A stretch of 64,000 nucleotides of DNA from an uncultured Sphingorhabdus sp. (GCA_937873665.1 CALMYW010000195.1:1-64000), one strand, 5' to 3'; counted from the first letter of the stretch, positions 15,387 to 25,072 are shown. Made by a program: numbers and translations. Notes: generated from the sequence alone by a model not told the origin.

Positions 15387-16508
15387 ATGAGCGAAGACGG
15401 TCGATTTGGCCTCGACAGGCGGACGAAACTGCTGGGGCCGGTAAGGCTCGACAGCGGGGTGCAATTTGCGCCCGTCGAATTCGCCTATGAAACCTATGGC
15501 GAGCTGAACGCCGACAAGTCGAACGCGATCCTGATCTGCCACGCCCTGACCGGCGACCAATATGTCGCGTCGACCCATCCGCGTACCGGCAAGCCCGGAT
15601 GGTGGACAAGACTGGTGGGTGAAGGAAAGCCTGTCGATCCCGCGCGCCACTGCATCATCTGCATCAATGTGCTCGGCAGTTGCATGGGTTCATCAGGCCC
15701 TGCAAGTTTCGACCCCGGTACGGGCGAGCCCTATGCCATGGACTTCCCCGTGATAACCATCGCCGACATGGTGCGTGCACAGGCGATCCTGCTCGATCAC
15801 CTGGGGATCGAACGCCTCGCTTGCGTCATCGGCGGATCGATGGGGGGGATGCAGGCGCTGACCTGGGCGTCGCTTTTCCCTGACCGCGTCCAATCCGCCA
15901 TCGTGATCGCCTCGACCGCGCGGCACAGCGCGCAGAATATCGCCTTCCACGAAGTCGGGCGGCAGGCGATTATGGCCGATCCCCATTGGCAAGGCGGCAA
16001 TTATTATGGTTCCGTCGACCTGCCCGATGCCGGCTTAGCAGTCGCGCGGATGGCGGCACATATCACTTACCTTTCCGAAGAAGGCCTGACGCAGAAATTC
16101 GGGCGGCAGTTGCAAGACCGCGAAACCAAGACCTTCGGTTTCGACGCCGATTTCCAAGTTGAAAGCTATTTGCGGCATCAGGGACTGAGTTTCGTCGAAC
16201 GGTTCGACGCCAATAGCTATCTCTATATCACCCGCGCGATGGACTATTATGACCTCGCCGAAGAGCATAGCGGCGTTCTCGCCAAGGCCTTTTCGGGAAC
16301 CCGCACCCGTTTCTGCCTGGTCAGCTTCGACAGCGACTGGTTGTACCCAACCATCGAATCAAAGCGCGTCGTGCAGGCGCTCAATGCCGCCGGGGCTGCA
16401 GCAAGCTTCGTCGAACTGTCGAGCCCCTTCGGCCATGACGCCTTCCTGCTAGACGCACCCGAGATGAACCGGATTATCGACGGATTCCTGAAAGCAGGCG
16501 GACTATGA
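15387..16508 (+). CDS. metX: Homoserine O-acetyltransferase (MetX) (373 aa)
   Basis: Alpha/beta-hydrolase acyltransferase that acylates homoserine for methionine synthesis. Early motifs [10 protein letters not shown] and [12 protein letters not shown], the nucleophile elbow GGSMGGMQ, and the late acid/His region SPFGHDAFL are present. The ATG at 15387 ([15 protein letters not shown]) fits the family; an ATG at 15360 and a TTG at 15351 are alternatives without a good Shine-Dalgarno. The TGA overlaps the next ATG, giving a metX-GNAT-metW operon. The acyl donor (acetyl or succinyl) is not settled by sequence. Confidence 0.93.
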   Translation: MSEDGRFGLDRRTKLLGPVRLDSGVQFAPVEFAYETYGELNADKSNAILICHALTGDQYVASTHPRTGKPGWWTRLVGEGKPVDPARHCIICINVLGSCMGSSGPASFDPGTGEPYAMDFPVITIADMVRAQAILLDHLGIERLACVIGGSMGGMQALTWASLFPDRVQSAIVIASTARHSAQNIAFHEVGRQAIMADPHWQGGNYYGSVDLPDAGLAVARMAAHITYLSEEGLTQKFGRQLQDRETKTFGFDADFQVESYLRHQGLSFVERFDANSYLYITRAMDYYDLAEEHSGVLAKAFSGTRTRFCLVSFDSDWLYPTIESKRVVQALNAAGAAASFVELSSPFGHDAFLLDAPEMNRIIDGFLKAGGL

Positions 16509-16936
16509 TCGACCTTGGCAATGGCTACCACCTTTCAACCGATCCGGAAGCGATGCAGCTTGATGCCATTCACGCCTATCTGACACGCAGCTATTGGTCG
16601 ACGGGGATTCCGCTCGCCACCGTCCGCACAGCTGTTGCAAACTCGATCAGCGTTGGTGTTTTTCAACAGGGGGCACAGGTCGGCTTTGGCCGTGTCACGA
16701 CCGACCGGGCAACATTTGCCTATCTGGCCGATGTCTATGTCCTGGAAGAGCATCAGGGGCAGGGTCTGGCGCAAGCGATGGTCAAAGCCCTACACGATCA
16801 TCCCGATCTGCAAGGGCTGCGCCGCTGGATGCTGGCGACAAGCGACGCGCACGGCGTCTATGCCCGACTGGGGTGGATGCAAGTTACCGATCCCGCCCCA
16901 TTCATGCAACGCCATTTTCCGGATGTGTATAAATGA
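16505..16936 (+). CDS. GNAT family N-acetyltransferase (143 aa)
   Basis: GNAT fold with motif A in [24 protein letters not shown] (Q-x-x-G-x-[GA] acetyl-CoA loop) and a C-terminal [11 protein letters not shown]. It resembles small YjdJ/ElaA-like cytoplasmic acetyltransferases; the substrate is unknown. It is linked by ATGA overlaps to metX upstream and metW downstream, so it is made together with the methionine genes. Confidence 0.87.
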   Translation: MIDLGNGYHLSTDPEAMQLDAIHAYLTRSYWSTGIPLATVRTAVANSISVGVFQQGAQVGFGRVTTDRATFAYLADVYVLEEHQGQGLAQAMVKALHDHPDLQGLRRWMLATSDAHGVYARLGWMQVTDPAPFMQRHFPDVYK

Positions 16937-17523
16937 ACGGATTACGCCCCGATCTTGCCGCCATCGCTGCGCATGTTCGGGAAGGTGCGCGCGTGCTTGA
17001 TGTCGGCTGCGGTGACGGTGCGCTGATGGCGGCGTTGCGCGACGAAAAAGGGATCGATGCGCGGGGCATGGAGCTGGACGCGACCAATGTCGCCAATGCC
17101 GTGACGCGCGGGCTGGCAGTGGTTCAAGGCGATGCCGATACCGACTTGGCCGACTATCCGGACAATTCGTTCGACTATGCCATATTGAGCCAGACCTTGC
17201 AGACTACAAGGCGCCCCGATCTGGTGCTCGACCAGTTGCTGCGCATCGGCAAGCAGGCCTTTGTCTCATTCCCCAATTTCGCCCAGTGGAAAATCCGGTT
17301 CGCGCATATGTTTGGCGGGCGGATGCCCGTGACCAAGCAATTGCCGCACCGCTGGTACGACACGCCCAATATCCACCATGTCACCATCGACGATTTCAAA
17401 AGCTTCGTGAAAGAACGCGGCTACACGATCGAGGGCGAGTGGTATCTGACGGGCGAGAAGCAACGTGGGCCCGGAATGGCCAACTTGCTTGCCGAACATG
17501 CAGTATTTTTGCTGAGGCGATGA
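16933..17523 (+). CDS. metW: Methionine biosynthesis protein MetW (196 aa)
   Basis: SAM-dependent methyltransferase fold: VLDVGCGDGALMAAL (motif I), VQGDADTDLADYPDNSFDYAILSQTLQ, then FPNFAQWKIRFAHMFGGRMPVT and WYDTPNIHHVT, blocks specific to MetW. It acts with MetX in homoserine acylation in many proteobacteria. The ATG overlaps the GNAT stop. It is convergent with the retropepsin-like gene four bases on. Confidence 0.94.
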   Translation: MNGLRPDLAAIAAHVREGARVLDVGCGDGALMAALRDEKGIDARGMELDATNVANAVTRGLAVVQGDADTDLADYPDNSFDYAILSQTLQTTRRPDLVLDQLLRIGKQAFVSFPNFAQWKIRFAHMFGGRMPVTKQLPHRWYDTPNIHHVTIDDFKSFVKERGYTIEGEWYLTGEKQRGPGMANLLAEHAVFLLRR

Positions 17524-17527
17524 AGCC

Positions 17528-18049
17528 TCAGTTGAGCGTCATCCGGTCGCCTTCGATCTGCACATTATCGACCCGCGACAGGAAGGACTGACCAAGCAGC
17601 GAAACGTCAAGGCCTTCCGGAATGATCACTGCCTCAACATTGTCTGCCTGAAGGTCGCCGACCGTCACGCTGTCGAGCATTACGGGCTTCCCCATCACGT
17701 CCCCATTCACCCCGCGACCGACATGCTGCAGCTCGCTCAGGCTCCAGTCGAAACCGAGCGTGCGTGCATCGGCGGCACTGAGCGCGATCATGCTCGCGCC
17801 AGTATCAACCATCAGGCGGATCGGCGTACCATCGACATCGGCTGCGGCATAAAAATGCCCGTCGGGCTGGCGTTCAAGTTCAACCGCGTCAAAACTGCCA
17901 GAGCCGACATTCCGGGTGCCAGACTTTTCCTCAATGACATAATGATGCGCTGTGTCCGCTGGCTCCGCCGCCGGCAGCACAAGGTTACGCGGAAAGGACC
18001 AGCCAATCGCGACGGCAAGCACAACAACAGGAGCAAGCAGCTTCCACAT
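17528..18049 (-). CDS. Retropepsin-like aspartic protease, TIGR02281 type (173 aa)
   Basis: An N-terminal signal anchor (LLAPVVVLAVAIGWS) precedes a pepsin-like half: FYAAADVDGTPIRLMVDTGASMIALS, with the D-T-G-A catalytic triad, and SLLGQSFLSRV near the end, the hydrophobic-G counterpart. Single-domain clan AA proteases work as homodimers, here probably in the periplasm. It is the last gene of the ispG-led set (24 bases after the thioredoxin-like gene). Confidence 0.86.
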   Translation of the reverse strand: MWKLLAPVVVLAVAIGWSFPRNLVLPAAEPADTAHHYVIEEKSGTRNVGSGSFDAVELERQPDGHFYAAADVDGTPIRLMVDTGASMIALSAADARTLGFDWSLSELQHVGRGVNGDVMGKPVMLDSVTVGDLQADNVEAVIIPEGLDVSLLGQSFLSRVDNVQIEGDRMTLN

Positions 18050-18072
18050 AGCGCTTGTCTAATCGAACAGGT

Positions 18073-18594
18073 TTAAGCGGGGGTAAATTCCGCAAAATAG
18101 CGGTAAACATCGTCCTCGTCCCGGCTCGCGGCGTTGCGCCAGCTGGCGGCGTCTTTCTTGCTGTTGAGCAGTTTGCCTTGGGGAGAAACGACCAGCAGCG
18201 TAGGGGTTCCCTTGATCTTTTTGATGCCAAAACGTTTGGCAATATCGAGATTGCGGCCATTGCCCGTTTGCGGGACGCCGACATCGACAAACAATACCTC
18301 ATATTTCTGCGTAATCATCCCAACGAAGCGGGGGGAGTCGATCAGATTGGCCAGTGCCGCACTGTCGTGACACCAGTTGCCACCCATGATGATGAGCAGA
18401 TTTTTGCCAGAAGTCGCAACGTCTTTGAGCCTGAATTCAAGTTCCGACGCCGCATCTTCGGTCGGATCATAGGCGATGGTGGAAAAGCGGTCTTCGGGAG
18501 AGGCTTCGCGTATAGGTGGCGGCACGGGTTCAGGTGTTGGGACCGCTCCAGGAGCGGGCGCCAAAAGCGCCAAGGCAAACAACAGATCGTGCAT
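18073..18594 (-). CDS. Exported thioredoxin-fold protein with single active-site Cys (173 aa)
   Basis: A signal-like N-terminus (MHDLLFALALLAPAPGAV) and a Pro-rich linker precede a thioredoxin-like domain: NLLIIMGGNWCHDSAAL, VDVGV, and the cis-Pro region IKGTPTLLVVSPQGKLL. The usual CxxC is WCHD here, with only one Cys, so it cannot make an intramolecular disulfide. It may bind a partner thiol or be non-redox. The start is fixed by TGATG overlap with the GNAT stop. Confidence 0.8.
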   Translation of the reverse strand: MHDLLFALALLAPAPGAVPTPEPVPPPIREASPEDRFSTIAYDPTEDAASELEFRLKDVATSGKNLLIIMGGNWCHDSAALANLIDSPRFVGMITQKYEVLFVDVGVPQTGNGRNLDIAKRFGIKKIKGTPTLLVVSPQGKLLNSKKDAASWRNAASRDEDDVYRYFAEFTPA

Positions 18595-19076
18595 CAACCG
18601 CCCTTTGCCAGATCGATCAGGGCAGCCCCGTCGGCACGGTAGATGGTCCATTCGTCCATCGGCTTCGCGCCCAAGGATTTGTAGAACTGGATCGCTGGGT
18701 CATTCCAGTCGAGCACCGACCATTCGAGCCGCGCGCAATCGCGCTCAACCGCCAACGCGGCGAGCCGCTTGAGCAGCGCCTTGCCAAGGCCCGATCCGCG
18801 CGCCTCTGGCCGGACGAACAGATCCTCCAGATAAATCCCCGGCTTTCCCTCAAAAGTCGAGAAATTGTGGAAGAAGAGCGCAAAGCCCTGGGGGGCACCG
18901 TCAATTTCACCGATCAACACCTCGGCATAGGGGCGCGGGCCAAACAGCTTGGCCTCCAGCACCGCCTCATCAAAGCGCACCTCATGCGCGAGGCGTTCAT
19001 ACTCCGCCAGATCGCGGATGAATTGCGCTATCAGAGACAGATCGGCCAAGGTTGCAAAACGGATGGAAAGGGACAT
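18594..19076 (-). CDS. GNAT family N-acetyltransferase (diamine acetyltransferase-like) (160 aa)
   Basis: IRFATLADLSLIAQFIRDLAEYE at the N-terminus and FHNFSTF-EGKPGIYLEDLFVRPEARGSG then LGKALLKRLA, and RLEWSVLDWNDPAIQFYKSLGA match the spermidine/thialysine acetyltransferase (SAT)-like branch. Acts in the cytoplasm on an unknown small amine. The ATG at 19076 lies one base after the stop of the upstream 398-aa gene and overlaps in turn with the thioredoxin-like gene. Confidence 0.88.
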   Translation of the reverse strand: MSLSIRFATLADLSLIAQFIRDLAEYERLAHEVRFDEAVLEAKLFGPRPYAEVLIGEIDGAPQGFALFFHNFSTFEGKPGIYLEDLFVRPEARGSGLGKALLKRLAALAVERDCARLEWSVLDWNDPAIQFYKSLGAKPMDEWTIYRADGAALIDLAKGG

Positions 19077-19077
19077 T

Positions 19078-20274
19078 TTAGCGATCTTCTCTGTCTGGCC
19101 GCACATAACGCCCGCGCGGGATGAGATCGGGCAGCAAATCCGGGCCATCAATACGTAACCGCATATATGTAAAGGGCGGTCGATACAGACCCGAAGAGGG
19201 GATCAGCACATTTTGTACGCCTGCCTCCATCGACGGCATCGGCAGGACGACATCGTCGCCCTCCGGCAGCCAGTCGGCCGAAATACGGACTTCATCCGCA
19301 AGCCTTCCGGCACGGTAAGGAAACACCGCTGAGGCATCTTCATCGGTAATGGCGTTGTCCTCGCTGCCATCGGCATAACGCAGCGTGATTTTGACATAGC
19401 GGTAGCGGGCATTTTCGTCGGGATCGGTCAGCTTTATCGCAATGCCCTTTTGCCATTGGCTTTCTATCTCTGCCGCCTCGTCGGGCTTTTGCGGCCATTG
19501 GCAAACCATGGGTAGCGCGGGTCCTGCCATCTTATTGGCACCGAGACCCGCTTCCTCCACTAACTGTGAAAGATTCCAATTTTCTTCATTCCATTTCATC
19601 ATCGCATCGATTGCTGCGTCATCAAGCGCCAGGTCATTGGGCGCTTGCGAAGCAGCGAGCGCCATTGCAATTTCCGCTTTCTTGCGGGCGTCTGCAGCGG
19701 CGCCGGTCGCGGCCTCAATTTGTGAAGGAGAGATGTTGGGTTTAGGCGTTTCCGTGCCCGCTAAAAACGGCACTGCCGGGGTCGCTGCAATGTCAACGAC
19801 GTTGAAAAGCGCATAAGGGCAGCGCTCTTCGGCGCGAACCCTTGCCTGCCATTGCAGATGGGCCATCAATCTGCGCTCGGCATCGAGATCCCAAGGTCGC
19901 CTTTCGGCAAGACTGGCTATCGGTGCATTGGAGATTTGCGTGGGCACATGGAGCAACAGGAAATCACCGTCGCGAACCCACTGTCCATCCGCTGTCTGGT
20001 CCAGCGCGCCGACAGCAAGATACCAGATAAAACTGCCATCCTTTTTCAGCAGCAATTCCGATCCGGTTTCCATCACGCCATGAAGATAGTAATGGCCCGC
20101 AAATTTTTGATCGACCACGCCTGCTGCCAACGCAGCGCTGTTGCGTTCGGCTTCCAGACCGGGATCGTCATCGCGGGGAAATGAAGACACTTCCACAGAG
20201 CCAGCACCCTCCTGGCCAACAGCGCCAGTCGCGCAGGCTCCGGCAACCAATAAAAGTGACAGAAAGGTCCTCAA
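19078..20274 (-). CDS. Exported hypothetical protein (398 aa)
   Basis: An N-terminal hydrophobic signal ([16 protein letters not shown]) may be a lipoprotein signal with Cys14, though the box is weak. A block [21 protein letters not shown] (about 58-78) with [14 protein letters not shown] is a beta-sheet module seen from memory in sphingomonad proteins of unknown role. The middle (170-220) is Ala-rich and helical, and the C-terminus beta-rich. The start is a TTG at 20274 overlapping the ispG TGA as TTGA, with GGAAGG upstream. No function is recognised. Confidence 0.72.
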   Translation of the reverse strand: MRTFLSLLLVAGACATGAVGQEGAGSVEVSSFPRDDDPGLEAERNSAALAAGVVDQKFAGHYYLHGVMETGSELLLKKDGSFIWYLAVGALDQTADGQWVRDGDFLLLHVPTQISNAPIASLAERRPWDLDAERRLMAHLQWQARVRAEERCPYALFNVVDIAATPAVPFLAGTETPKPNISPSQIEAATGAAADARKKAEIAMALAASQAPNDLALDDAAIDAMMKWNEENWNLSQLVEEAGLGANKMAGPALPMVCQWPQKPDEAAEIESQWQKGIAIKLTDPDENARYRYVKITLRYADGSEDNAITDEDASAVFPYRAGRLADEVRISADWLPEGDDVVLPMPSMEAGVQNVLIPSSGLYRPPFTYMRLRIDGPDLLPDLIPRGRYVRPDREDR

Positions 20275-21410
20275 GCAGCCTTCCCGTGCAGCGTATCCAT
20301 GCTGACTGCGGTACCGGCTTCGATCTCGGCCGCCTTGGCCTCGACCAGCTTGACGATATGGCCGATCATGTCGGCATCTTCGACATGGTGGTCGGTGACG
20401 CCGGAGAGATAGACCATATGCTTGCCATTGCCGCCGCCGGTGATGCCGATATCGGTCTCGCGCGCTTCGCCCGGGCCATTGACGACACAGCCGAGCACCG
20501 AAAGCGACATCGGCGTCTTGATATGCTGGAGCGCGTCTTCGAGTTTCTGCACGGTGCGGATCACATCAAAGCCCTGCCGTGCGCAGCTGGGGCAGCTGAC
20601 CACGCGGACACCGCGGGTGCGCAGGCCCAACGTCTTCAGGATTTCATAGCCAACTCGGACTTCCTCTTCGGGTTCTGCCGACAACGAGACGCGGATGGTG
20701 TCGCCGATCCCCGCCCAGAGCAGATTGCCGATACCGAGCGCCGACTTCACCGTACCGCCGATCAGACCGCCCGCCTCGGTAATGCCGAGGTGCAGCGGAC
20801 AATCGACGGCATCGGCAAGGCCCATATAGGCCGATACCGCGAGGAACACGTCGGATGCTTTCACCGCGACCTTATATTCGTGGAAATCCCGATCCTGCAG
20901 CAGCTTGATATGGTCGAGCGCGGATTCGATCAGCGCCTCGGGGCAAGGCTCGCCATATTTTTCGAGAAGGTCTTTTTCGAGGCTGCCCGCATTGACGCCG
21001 ATGCGGATCGCGCAACCATTGGCCTTCGCCGCATTGACCACCTCATTCACCCGCTCTGCACTGCCGATATTGCCGGGGTTGATACGCAGGCACGCTGCCC
21101 CCGCATCCGCCGCCTCAAGCGCGCGCTTATAGTGGAAATGGATGTCGGCGACGACCGGCACATGTGCCGCGCGGACAATCTGCTTGAGCGCTGTGGTGCT
21201 CTCGACATCGGGGCAGGAGACGCGGATGATATCGACGCCCGCATCTTCGCAGCGGCGGATCTGGTCGATCGTCGCCTTGGCATCGCTGGTCAAAGTGTTG
21301 GTCATCGTCTGCACCGCAATCGGCGCATCACCGCCAATGGGGACCGAACCGACCATGATTTGGCGGGATTGACGACGCGCGATATCGCGCCAGGGGCGTA
21401 TGGAAGACAT
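20271..21410 (-). CDS. ispG: 4-hydroxy-3-methylbut-2-enyl diphosphate synthase (flavodoxin), IspG (379 aa)
   Basis: Iron-sulfur enzyme of the MEP isoprenoid pathway. It opens with [28 protein letters not shown], then TIM-barrel blocks ([30 protein letters not shown]) and the C-terminal cluster cysteines in [11 protein letters not shown] and [13 protein letters not shown]. Size is normal. The ATG at 21410 fits the family start. It heads a co-oriented set with the 398-aa protein, GNAT, thioredoxin-like and retropepsin genes. Confidence 0.96.
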   Translation of the reverse strand: MSSIRPWRDIARRQSRQIMVGSVPIGGDAPIAVQTMTNTLTSDAKATIDQIRRCEDAGVDIIRVSCPDVESTTALKQIVRAAHVPVVADIHFHYKRALEAADAGAACLRINPGNIGSAERVNEVVNAAKANGCAIRIGVNAGSLEKDLLEKYGEPCPEALIESALDHIKLLQDRDFHEYKVAVKASDVFLAVSAYMGLADAVDCPLHLGITEAGGLIGGTVKSALGIGNLLWAGIGDTIRVSLSAEPEEEVRVGYEILKTLGLRTRGVRVVSCPSCARQGFDVIRTVQKLEDALQHIKTPMSLSVLGCVVNGPGEARETDIGITGGGNGKHMVYLSGVTDHHVEDADMIGHIVKLVEAKAAEIEAGTAVSMDTLHGKAA

Positions 21411-21652
21411 GGGGGGTGATATAGGGTTGCTTGGCGTGCGGGGCAATCTTTGCAATCACACCACGCGAAACAGCCTTCTCGCGCCCTGCCTTTCGGCATA
21501 GACCATTGTTAATAGGGAATATTTACATTTGACTCTCGGTTACAAGAGGCGCAGCCTCCGCGCTCCTTGTCCTCAACCGGATATCTGGGTCGCCCGAACT
21601 GGCGGCAAGGTGGGGTGCTCCACAAACTGGAGCCGATAAGAGGAGGAAAGTC

Positions 21653-22096
21653 ATGCGTAAGTCTATGCTTGCGGCGTTGCTCGCCGTGCCCTTTCTGCTG
21701 TCTGTTACAACACCCGCAGCCGGGCAAAACTCACCCTTTACGCCGGGGGACTATGAAGATGTCGGTATGATCGACGTCAGCGATGGTGGCGGATATGAAT
21801 ATGCGATGTTCCTGGCCAATACATGGCGCAAGAATCAGGAGTTTGCCAAGTCCAAGGGCTGGATTACCGGCTATCAGGTGCTGGCCAATGTGAACGCGCG
21901 TCCGGGCGAACCGGACCTGTATCTTGTCACATCCTATTCGACGATGCCAGACGCTGCCGAGGAAGAAAAGCGGGCAGCGGCCTATCGTGAGTTCATGAAG
22001 CAGACCGATGCGCAAATGGAAGCTGCATCAGGCGACCGCGCCAAATACCGCACGGTGATGGGATCCTTCCTGCTCCGCCAACTCAAGTTCAAATGA
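21653..22096 (+). CDS. Exported hypothetical protein (147 aa)
   Basis: A clear signal peptide (MRKSMLAALLAVPFLLSVTTPAAG) precedes a 120-residue domain without cysteines: DYEDVGMIDVSDGGGYEYAM, FLANTWRKNQEFAKSKGWI, and VNARPGEPDLYLVTSYS. The pattern suggests a ferredoxin-like dimeric alpha/beta barrel (ABM/NIPSNAP-type), but this is weak. AGAGGAGGAAAG is an excellent Shine-Dalgarno. It stands as a single gene with a strong terminator right after it. Confidence 0.75.
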   Translation: MRKSMLAALLAVPFLLSVTTPAAGQNSPFTPGDYEDVGMIDVSDGGGYEYAMFLANTWRKNQEFAKSKGWITGYQVLANVNARPGEPDLYLVTSYSTMPDAAEEEKRAAAYREFMKQTDAQMEAASGDRAKYRTVMGSFLLRQLKFK

Positions 22097-22104
22097 TGTA
22101 GATT

Positions 22105-22134
22105 GGCGGGCGCGCTTGCAGCGCCCGCCTTTTA
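22105..22134 (+). terminator. Intrinsic terminator after the 147-aa gene
   Basis: The perfect stem GGCGGGCGC/GCGCCCGCC with a 7-base loop is followed by TTTT. It begins nine bases after the stop codon and ends before the carboxyltransferase gene. Confidence 0.85.
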
Positions 22135-22151
22135 CCAGCTATGCGAATCGC

Positions 22152-23675
22152 ATGAGCTGGAAGAGAGAGATCGAGCATCTGCGGGCACGTGAAGCGCTGG
22201 CGGAGAAAATGGGAGGCGAGGAAAAGCTCGCACGGCAGCACGGGCAGGGAAAGCTCGATGCGCGCGAACGGTTGAAGCGCCTGCTCGATCCGGACAGTTT
22301 CCGCGAGATCGGAAAGATTGCAGGGCGCGGCACCTATGACGAGGCGGGCGAACTCACCGACTTCGCGCCATCCAATTTCATCTTTGGACGCGGCCAGATC
22401 GATGGTCGCCCGGTGGTGGCCTCAGCTGATGACTTCACCGTACGCGGCGGGGCAGCCGATGCCGCGCTGCATCGCAAGTTCGTCCAATGCGAGAAGATGG
22501 CGCACACCATGGGCCTGCCGCTGATCCGCATGATCGACGGCACCGGTGGCGGGGGCTCGGTCAAGACGCTGGAAGATACCGGCTACACCTATGTGCCCGT
22601 CACCCCCAGCTGGGAAGATATCATCAAGAATCTGGAGACGGTGCCGGTGGTAGCCCTGGCACTCGGTCCGACAGCGGGGATGGGCGCAGCACGCACCGTT
22701 GCCAGCCACTATTCGATCATGGTCAAGGGGCTCAGTCAGCTGTTCGCTGCCGGCCCTGTGGTGGCCGCCCAGATTGGTGACGAGCTATCGAAGGAGCAAC
22801 TCGGCGGCAGCGAGATCCATGCGCGCAACGGCGTGGTCGACGAAGAGGTGGCGAGCGAAGACGAAGCTTTTGCCTATGCCCGGCGCTTCCTATCCTATCT
22901 CCCCCCTTCAGTAGGCAAACTAGCCGCACGCACCGCCTGCACCGATCCTGTCGACCGGCGCGACGAGAAATTGCTGTCGATTGTCCCGCGTGAAGACAAG
23001 CAGGTCTATTCGATGCGCGCGGTGATGACCTCGGTTTTCGACAAGGGATCGGTGTTTGAAATGGGCAAGCGCTGGGGCCGAGCGGCGATCACCGCCTTTG
23101 CGCGGCTCGATGGCTGGCCGGTCGCGGTGCTCGCCAGCGACCCGACCTTTCTGGGCGGATCGTGGGAGGCGTTGACCAGCCAGAAGGTGAAGCGCTTTGT
23201 CGAATTTGCCGAGCAGTTCAAACTGCCCGTCGTGCATCTGGTCGACAATCCCGGCTTCATGGTCGGGCTGGAGGCCGAACGCACCGGCACGATTCGTTAC
23301 GGGGTCGAGGCTATGAACGCAGTGTACAAGGCGACCGTACCCTGGGCCTCAGTGATCGTGCGCCGTGCCTATGGCATCGCCGGCAGCGCGATGTCGAATG
23401 GCGAACGTTTCCAGTATCGCTTTGCCTGGCCGTCGGGTGATTGGGGCAGCCTGCCGATCGCGGGCGGGCTGGAGGCTGCGTATAAATCGGAGATCGCGGC
23501 AGCCGACGATCCGGCGGCGAAGCTGGAGGAGATCAAGGCGCGATTGAACGCCGTCACTTCCCCCTTCCGCACTGCCGAGAAGTTCAATGTCGAGGACATC
23601 ATCGACCCACGCGATACGCGACCGTTGCTGTGCGAATATGCCAATCTGGCATGGGCGAAACTGGGCGCGGCTTAG
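22152..23675 (+). CDS. Acyl-CoA carboxylase carboxyltransferase subunit (507 aa)
   Basis: Two crotonase-like halves typical of propionyl-/methylcrotonyl-/acetyl-CoA carboxylase beta chains: KLDARERLKRLLDPDSF at the start, DGTGGGGSV and GPTAGMGAARTVASHY in the first half, then HLVDNPGFMVGLEAERTGTIRYG and the SNGERFQYRFAWPSGDWGSLPI block in the second. It transfers CO2 from biotin to an acyl-CoA. No biotin carboxylase/BCCP gene is adjacent, so the alpha partner and the substrate are unknown. The start fits the family (MSWKREIEHLRAREALAEKMGG). Confidence 0.88.
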   Translation: MSWKREIEHLRAREALAEKMGGEEKLARQHGQGKLDARERLKRLLDPDSFREIGKIAGRGTYDEAGELTDFAPSNFIFGRGQIDGRPVVASADDFTVRGGAADAALHRKFVQCEKMAHTMGLPLIRMIDGTGGGGSVKTLEDTGYTYVPVTPSWEDIIKNLETVPVVALALGPTAGMGAARTVASHYSIMVKGLSQLFAAGPVVAAQIGDELSKEQLGGSEIHARNGVVDEEVASEDEAFAYARRFLSYLPPSVGKLAARTACTDPVDRRDEKLLSIVPREDKQVYSMRAVMTSVFDKGSVFEMGKRWGRAAITAFARLDGWPVAVLASDPTFLGGSWEALTSQKVKRFVEFAEQFKLPVVHLVDNPGFMVGLEAERTGTIRYGVEAMNAVYKATVPWASVIVRRAYGIAGSAMSNGERFQYRFAWPSGDWGSLPIAGGLEAAYKSEIAAADDPAAKLEEIKARLNAVTSPFRTAEKFNVEDIIDPRDTRPLLCEYANLAWAKLGAA

Positions 23676-23923
23676 CTACCCCAGCGCCACTTCCATCCGC
23701 CCTCGGTGCGCGCAGCATAAATCGGCAGTGGAGCAATGCCTGCGAGCAGGATCAATGGGAAGGCCAGCGCAGGGCGGTCTCCGAGGCCAATTGCCAGCCC
23801 GATGATCAGCGCCATATGCGACACCAGAAACACCCAGCCCTGCCATTTGAAGGGCAACCCGGCGCCATAGCCATAGCGCTTGGCCCGGAACCAGGGGCCT
23901 TTATCGAAAAACAGATGCAACAT
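23672..23923 (-). CDS. Small membrane protein (83 aa)
   Basis: It starts MLHLFFDKGPWFRAKRYGYG and contains helices WQGWVFLVSHMALIIGLAIGL (about 28-48) and ALAFPLILLAGIAPLPIYAA (about 53-72), then a basic tail. The ATG at 23923 has an AAAGGAGA Shine-Dalgarno. It is third in a run with the RHH and SPFH genes. Its stop overlaps the carboxyltransferase stop, convergent. No family is recognised. Confidence 0.78.
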   Translation of the reverse strand: MLHLFFDKGPWFRAKRYGYGAGLPFKWQGWVFLVSHMALIIGLAIGLGDRPALAFPLILLAGIAPLPIYAARTEGGWKWRWGS

Positions 23924-23952
23924 GGATTTTCTCCTTTGTTGTACTTTCAGAC

Positions 23953-24168
23953 TTATTCGCACCCAGAACCTTCTTTGGCAGGCGGACGACCACGGCGCGG
24001 TCCTTCGGTTACGCCAACCTTCACGCCGCGCCGCTCGAGCGCCTCGCGGAGCAAAACCTCCACCTGCGCATTCACACTGCGAAAGTCGCACGCCGCCGCC
24101 CGCTCGATCGCGGCATAAAGCGCCGGATCGAGACGGAGTGGAAAGGCTTTTTTGGCAGGCGGCGGCAT
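23953..24168 (-). CDS. Arc/RHH-type DNA-binding protein (71 aa)
   Basis: The core KKAFPLRLDPALYAAIERAA then FRSVNAQVEVLLREALERRG matches the ribbon-helix-helix pattern (a beta strand with alternating residues, then two helices with 'S-x-N-x-x-[IV]-x-x-L-[LI]-x-x-[AG]-L'), as in Arc-like repressors. The C-terminus is basic and flexible. It begins seven bases after the SPFH stop, so it is in the same transcript and may autoregulate the operon. It is not paired with an obvious toxin. Confidence 0.82.
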   Translation of the reverse strand: MPPPAKKAFPLRLDPALYAAIERAAACDFRSVNAQVEVLLREALERRGVKVGVTEGPRRGRPPAKEGSGCE

Positions 24169-24175
24169 CGTCAGG

Positions 24176-25072
24176 TTATTGGTAAAGCGAGCCTGTATTG
24201 ACGACCGGCTGGGTATCCCGTTCGCCGCACAGCACAACCATCAGGTTCGAGACCATCGCTGCCTTGCGTTCGTCATCCAGATGCACCACATCCTTTTCCG
24301 AAAGCTGGTGCAGTGCCATTTCAACCATGGTGACAGCACCTTCGACCAGTTTCTTGCGTGCGGCGATGACGGCTTCGGCCTGCTGGCGACGCAGCATGGC
24401 ACCGGCAATTTCCTGCGCATAAGCAAGGTGGGTGAAGCCGCATTCGTCAACGGTGATGCCAGCAACGGCGAGCCGTTCCATCAGCACGGTTCGCAATTCG
24501 GCACCCACTTCATCATGGTTGCCGCGCAGCGTGACTTCCTTGTGCTCGATATCGTCATAGGGATAGCGCGAGCCGATGGTGCGGACCGCAGCCTCGATCT
24601 GCGCGAGGACAAACGCTTTGTAATCATCGACATCAAACAGCGCCTGTGCGGTATCGGTGACCCTCCAGACAACCTGTGCTGCAATCTCGATCGGGTTGCC
24701 GCGCAAGTCGTTCACCTTGATCTTTTCCGAAATCAGGTTGTTTGCGCGAACCGAAATCTTGGTCGAGGTCATCCACGGCCAGACCCAGCGCAGGCCTTCC
24801 TTACGGTCAGTGCCTTGATAGGAACCGAACATCGTGATCGACGCAGCCTGGTTGGGCTGCAACATATAGAAGCCTGAAGAGGCGATGGTAAAGGCAACGA
24901 ACCAGCCAATGCTCGCTCCGATGCGACCCATACCACCCTGCATTTCGATGGCGTTGAAGATCGACCAGATAAAAACACCCAGAAGAAGCATGGCCACCGC
25001 AAACATCAGATAGCCGCTATATGTGCGTGCGCCGCGTTCCTTGCTGGCGTTCAATGAAACCGAATCAGACAT
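24176..25072 (-). CDS. SPFH/Band 7 domain protein (298 aa)
   Basis: Two N-terminal helices ([21 protein letters not shown] and [21 protein letters not shown]) precede an SPFH domain: [53 protein letters not shown], and the stomatin-like [19 protein letters not shown] equivalent. It ends in a helical stretch with [20 protein letters not shown]. Such proteins form membrane microdomain scaffolds. The ATG at 25072 has GGAGGG upstream. It heads the SPFH-RHH-membrane-protein operon. Confidence 0.88.
   Translation of the reverse strand: MSDSVSLNASKERGARTYSGYLMFAVAMLLLGVFIWSIFNAIEMQGGMGRIGASIGWFVAFTIASSGFYMLQPNQAASITMFGSYQGTDRKEGLRWVWPWMTSTKISVRANNLISEKIKVNDLRGNPIEIAAQVVWRVTDTAQALFDVDDYKAFVLAQIEAAVRTIGSRYPYDDIEHKEVTLRGNHDEVGAELRTVLMERLAVAGITVDECGFTHLAYAQEIAGAMLRRQQAEAVIAARKKLVEGAVTMVEMALHQLSEKDVVHLDDERKAAMVSNLMVVLCGERDTQPVVNTGSLYQ

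Noticed and set aside
20181..21419. Plus-strand open frame of 412 codons antisense to ispG
   Set aside because: Shadow of ispG, which has all family motifs; the antisense frame is Arg/Asp/Ala-rich without domains.
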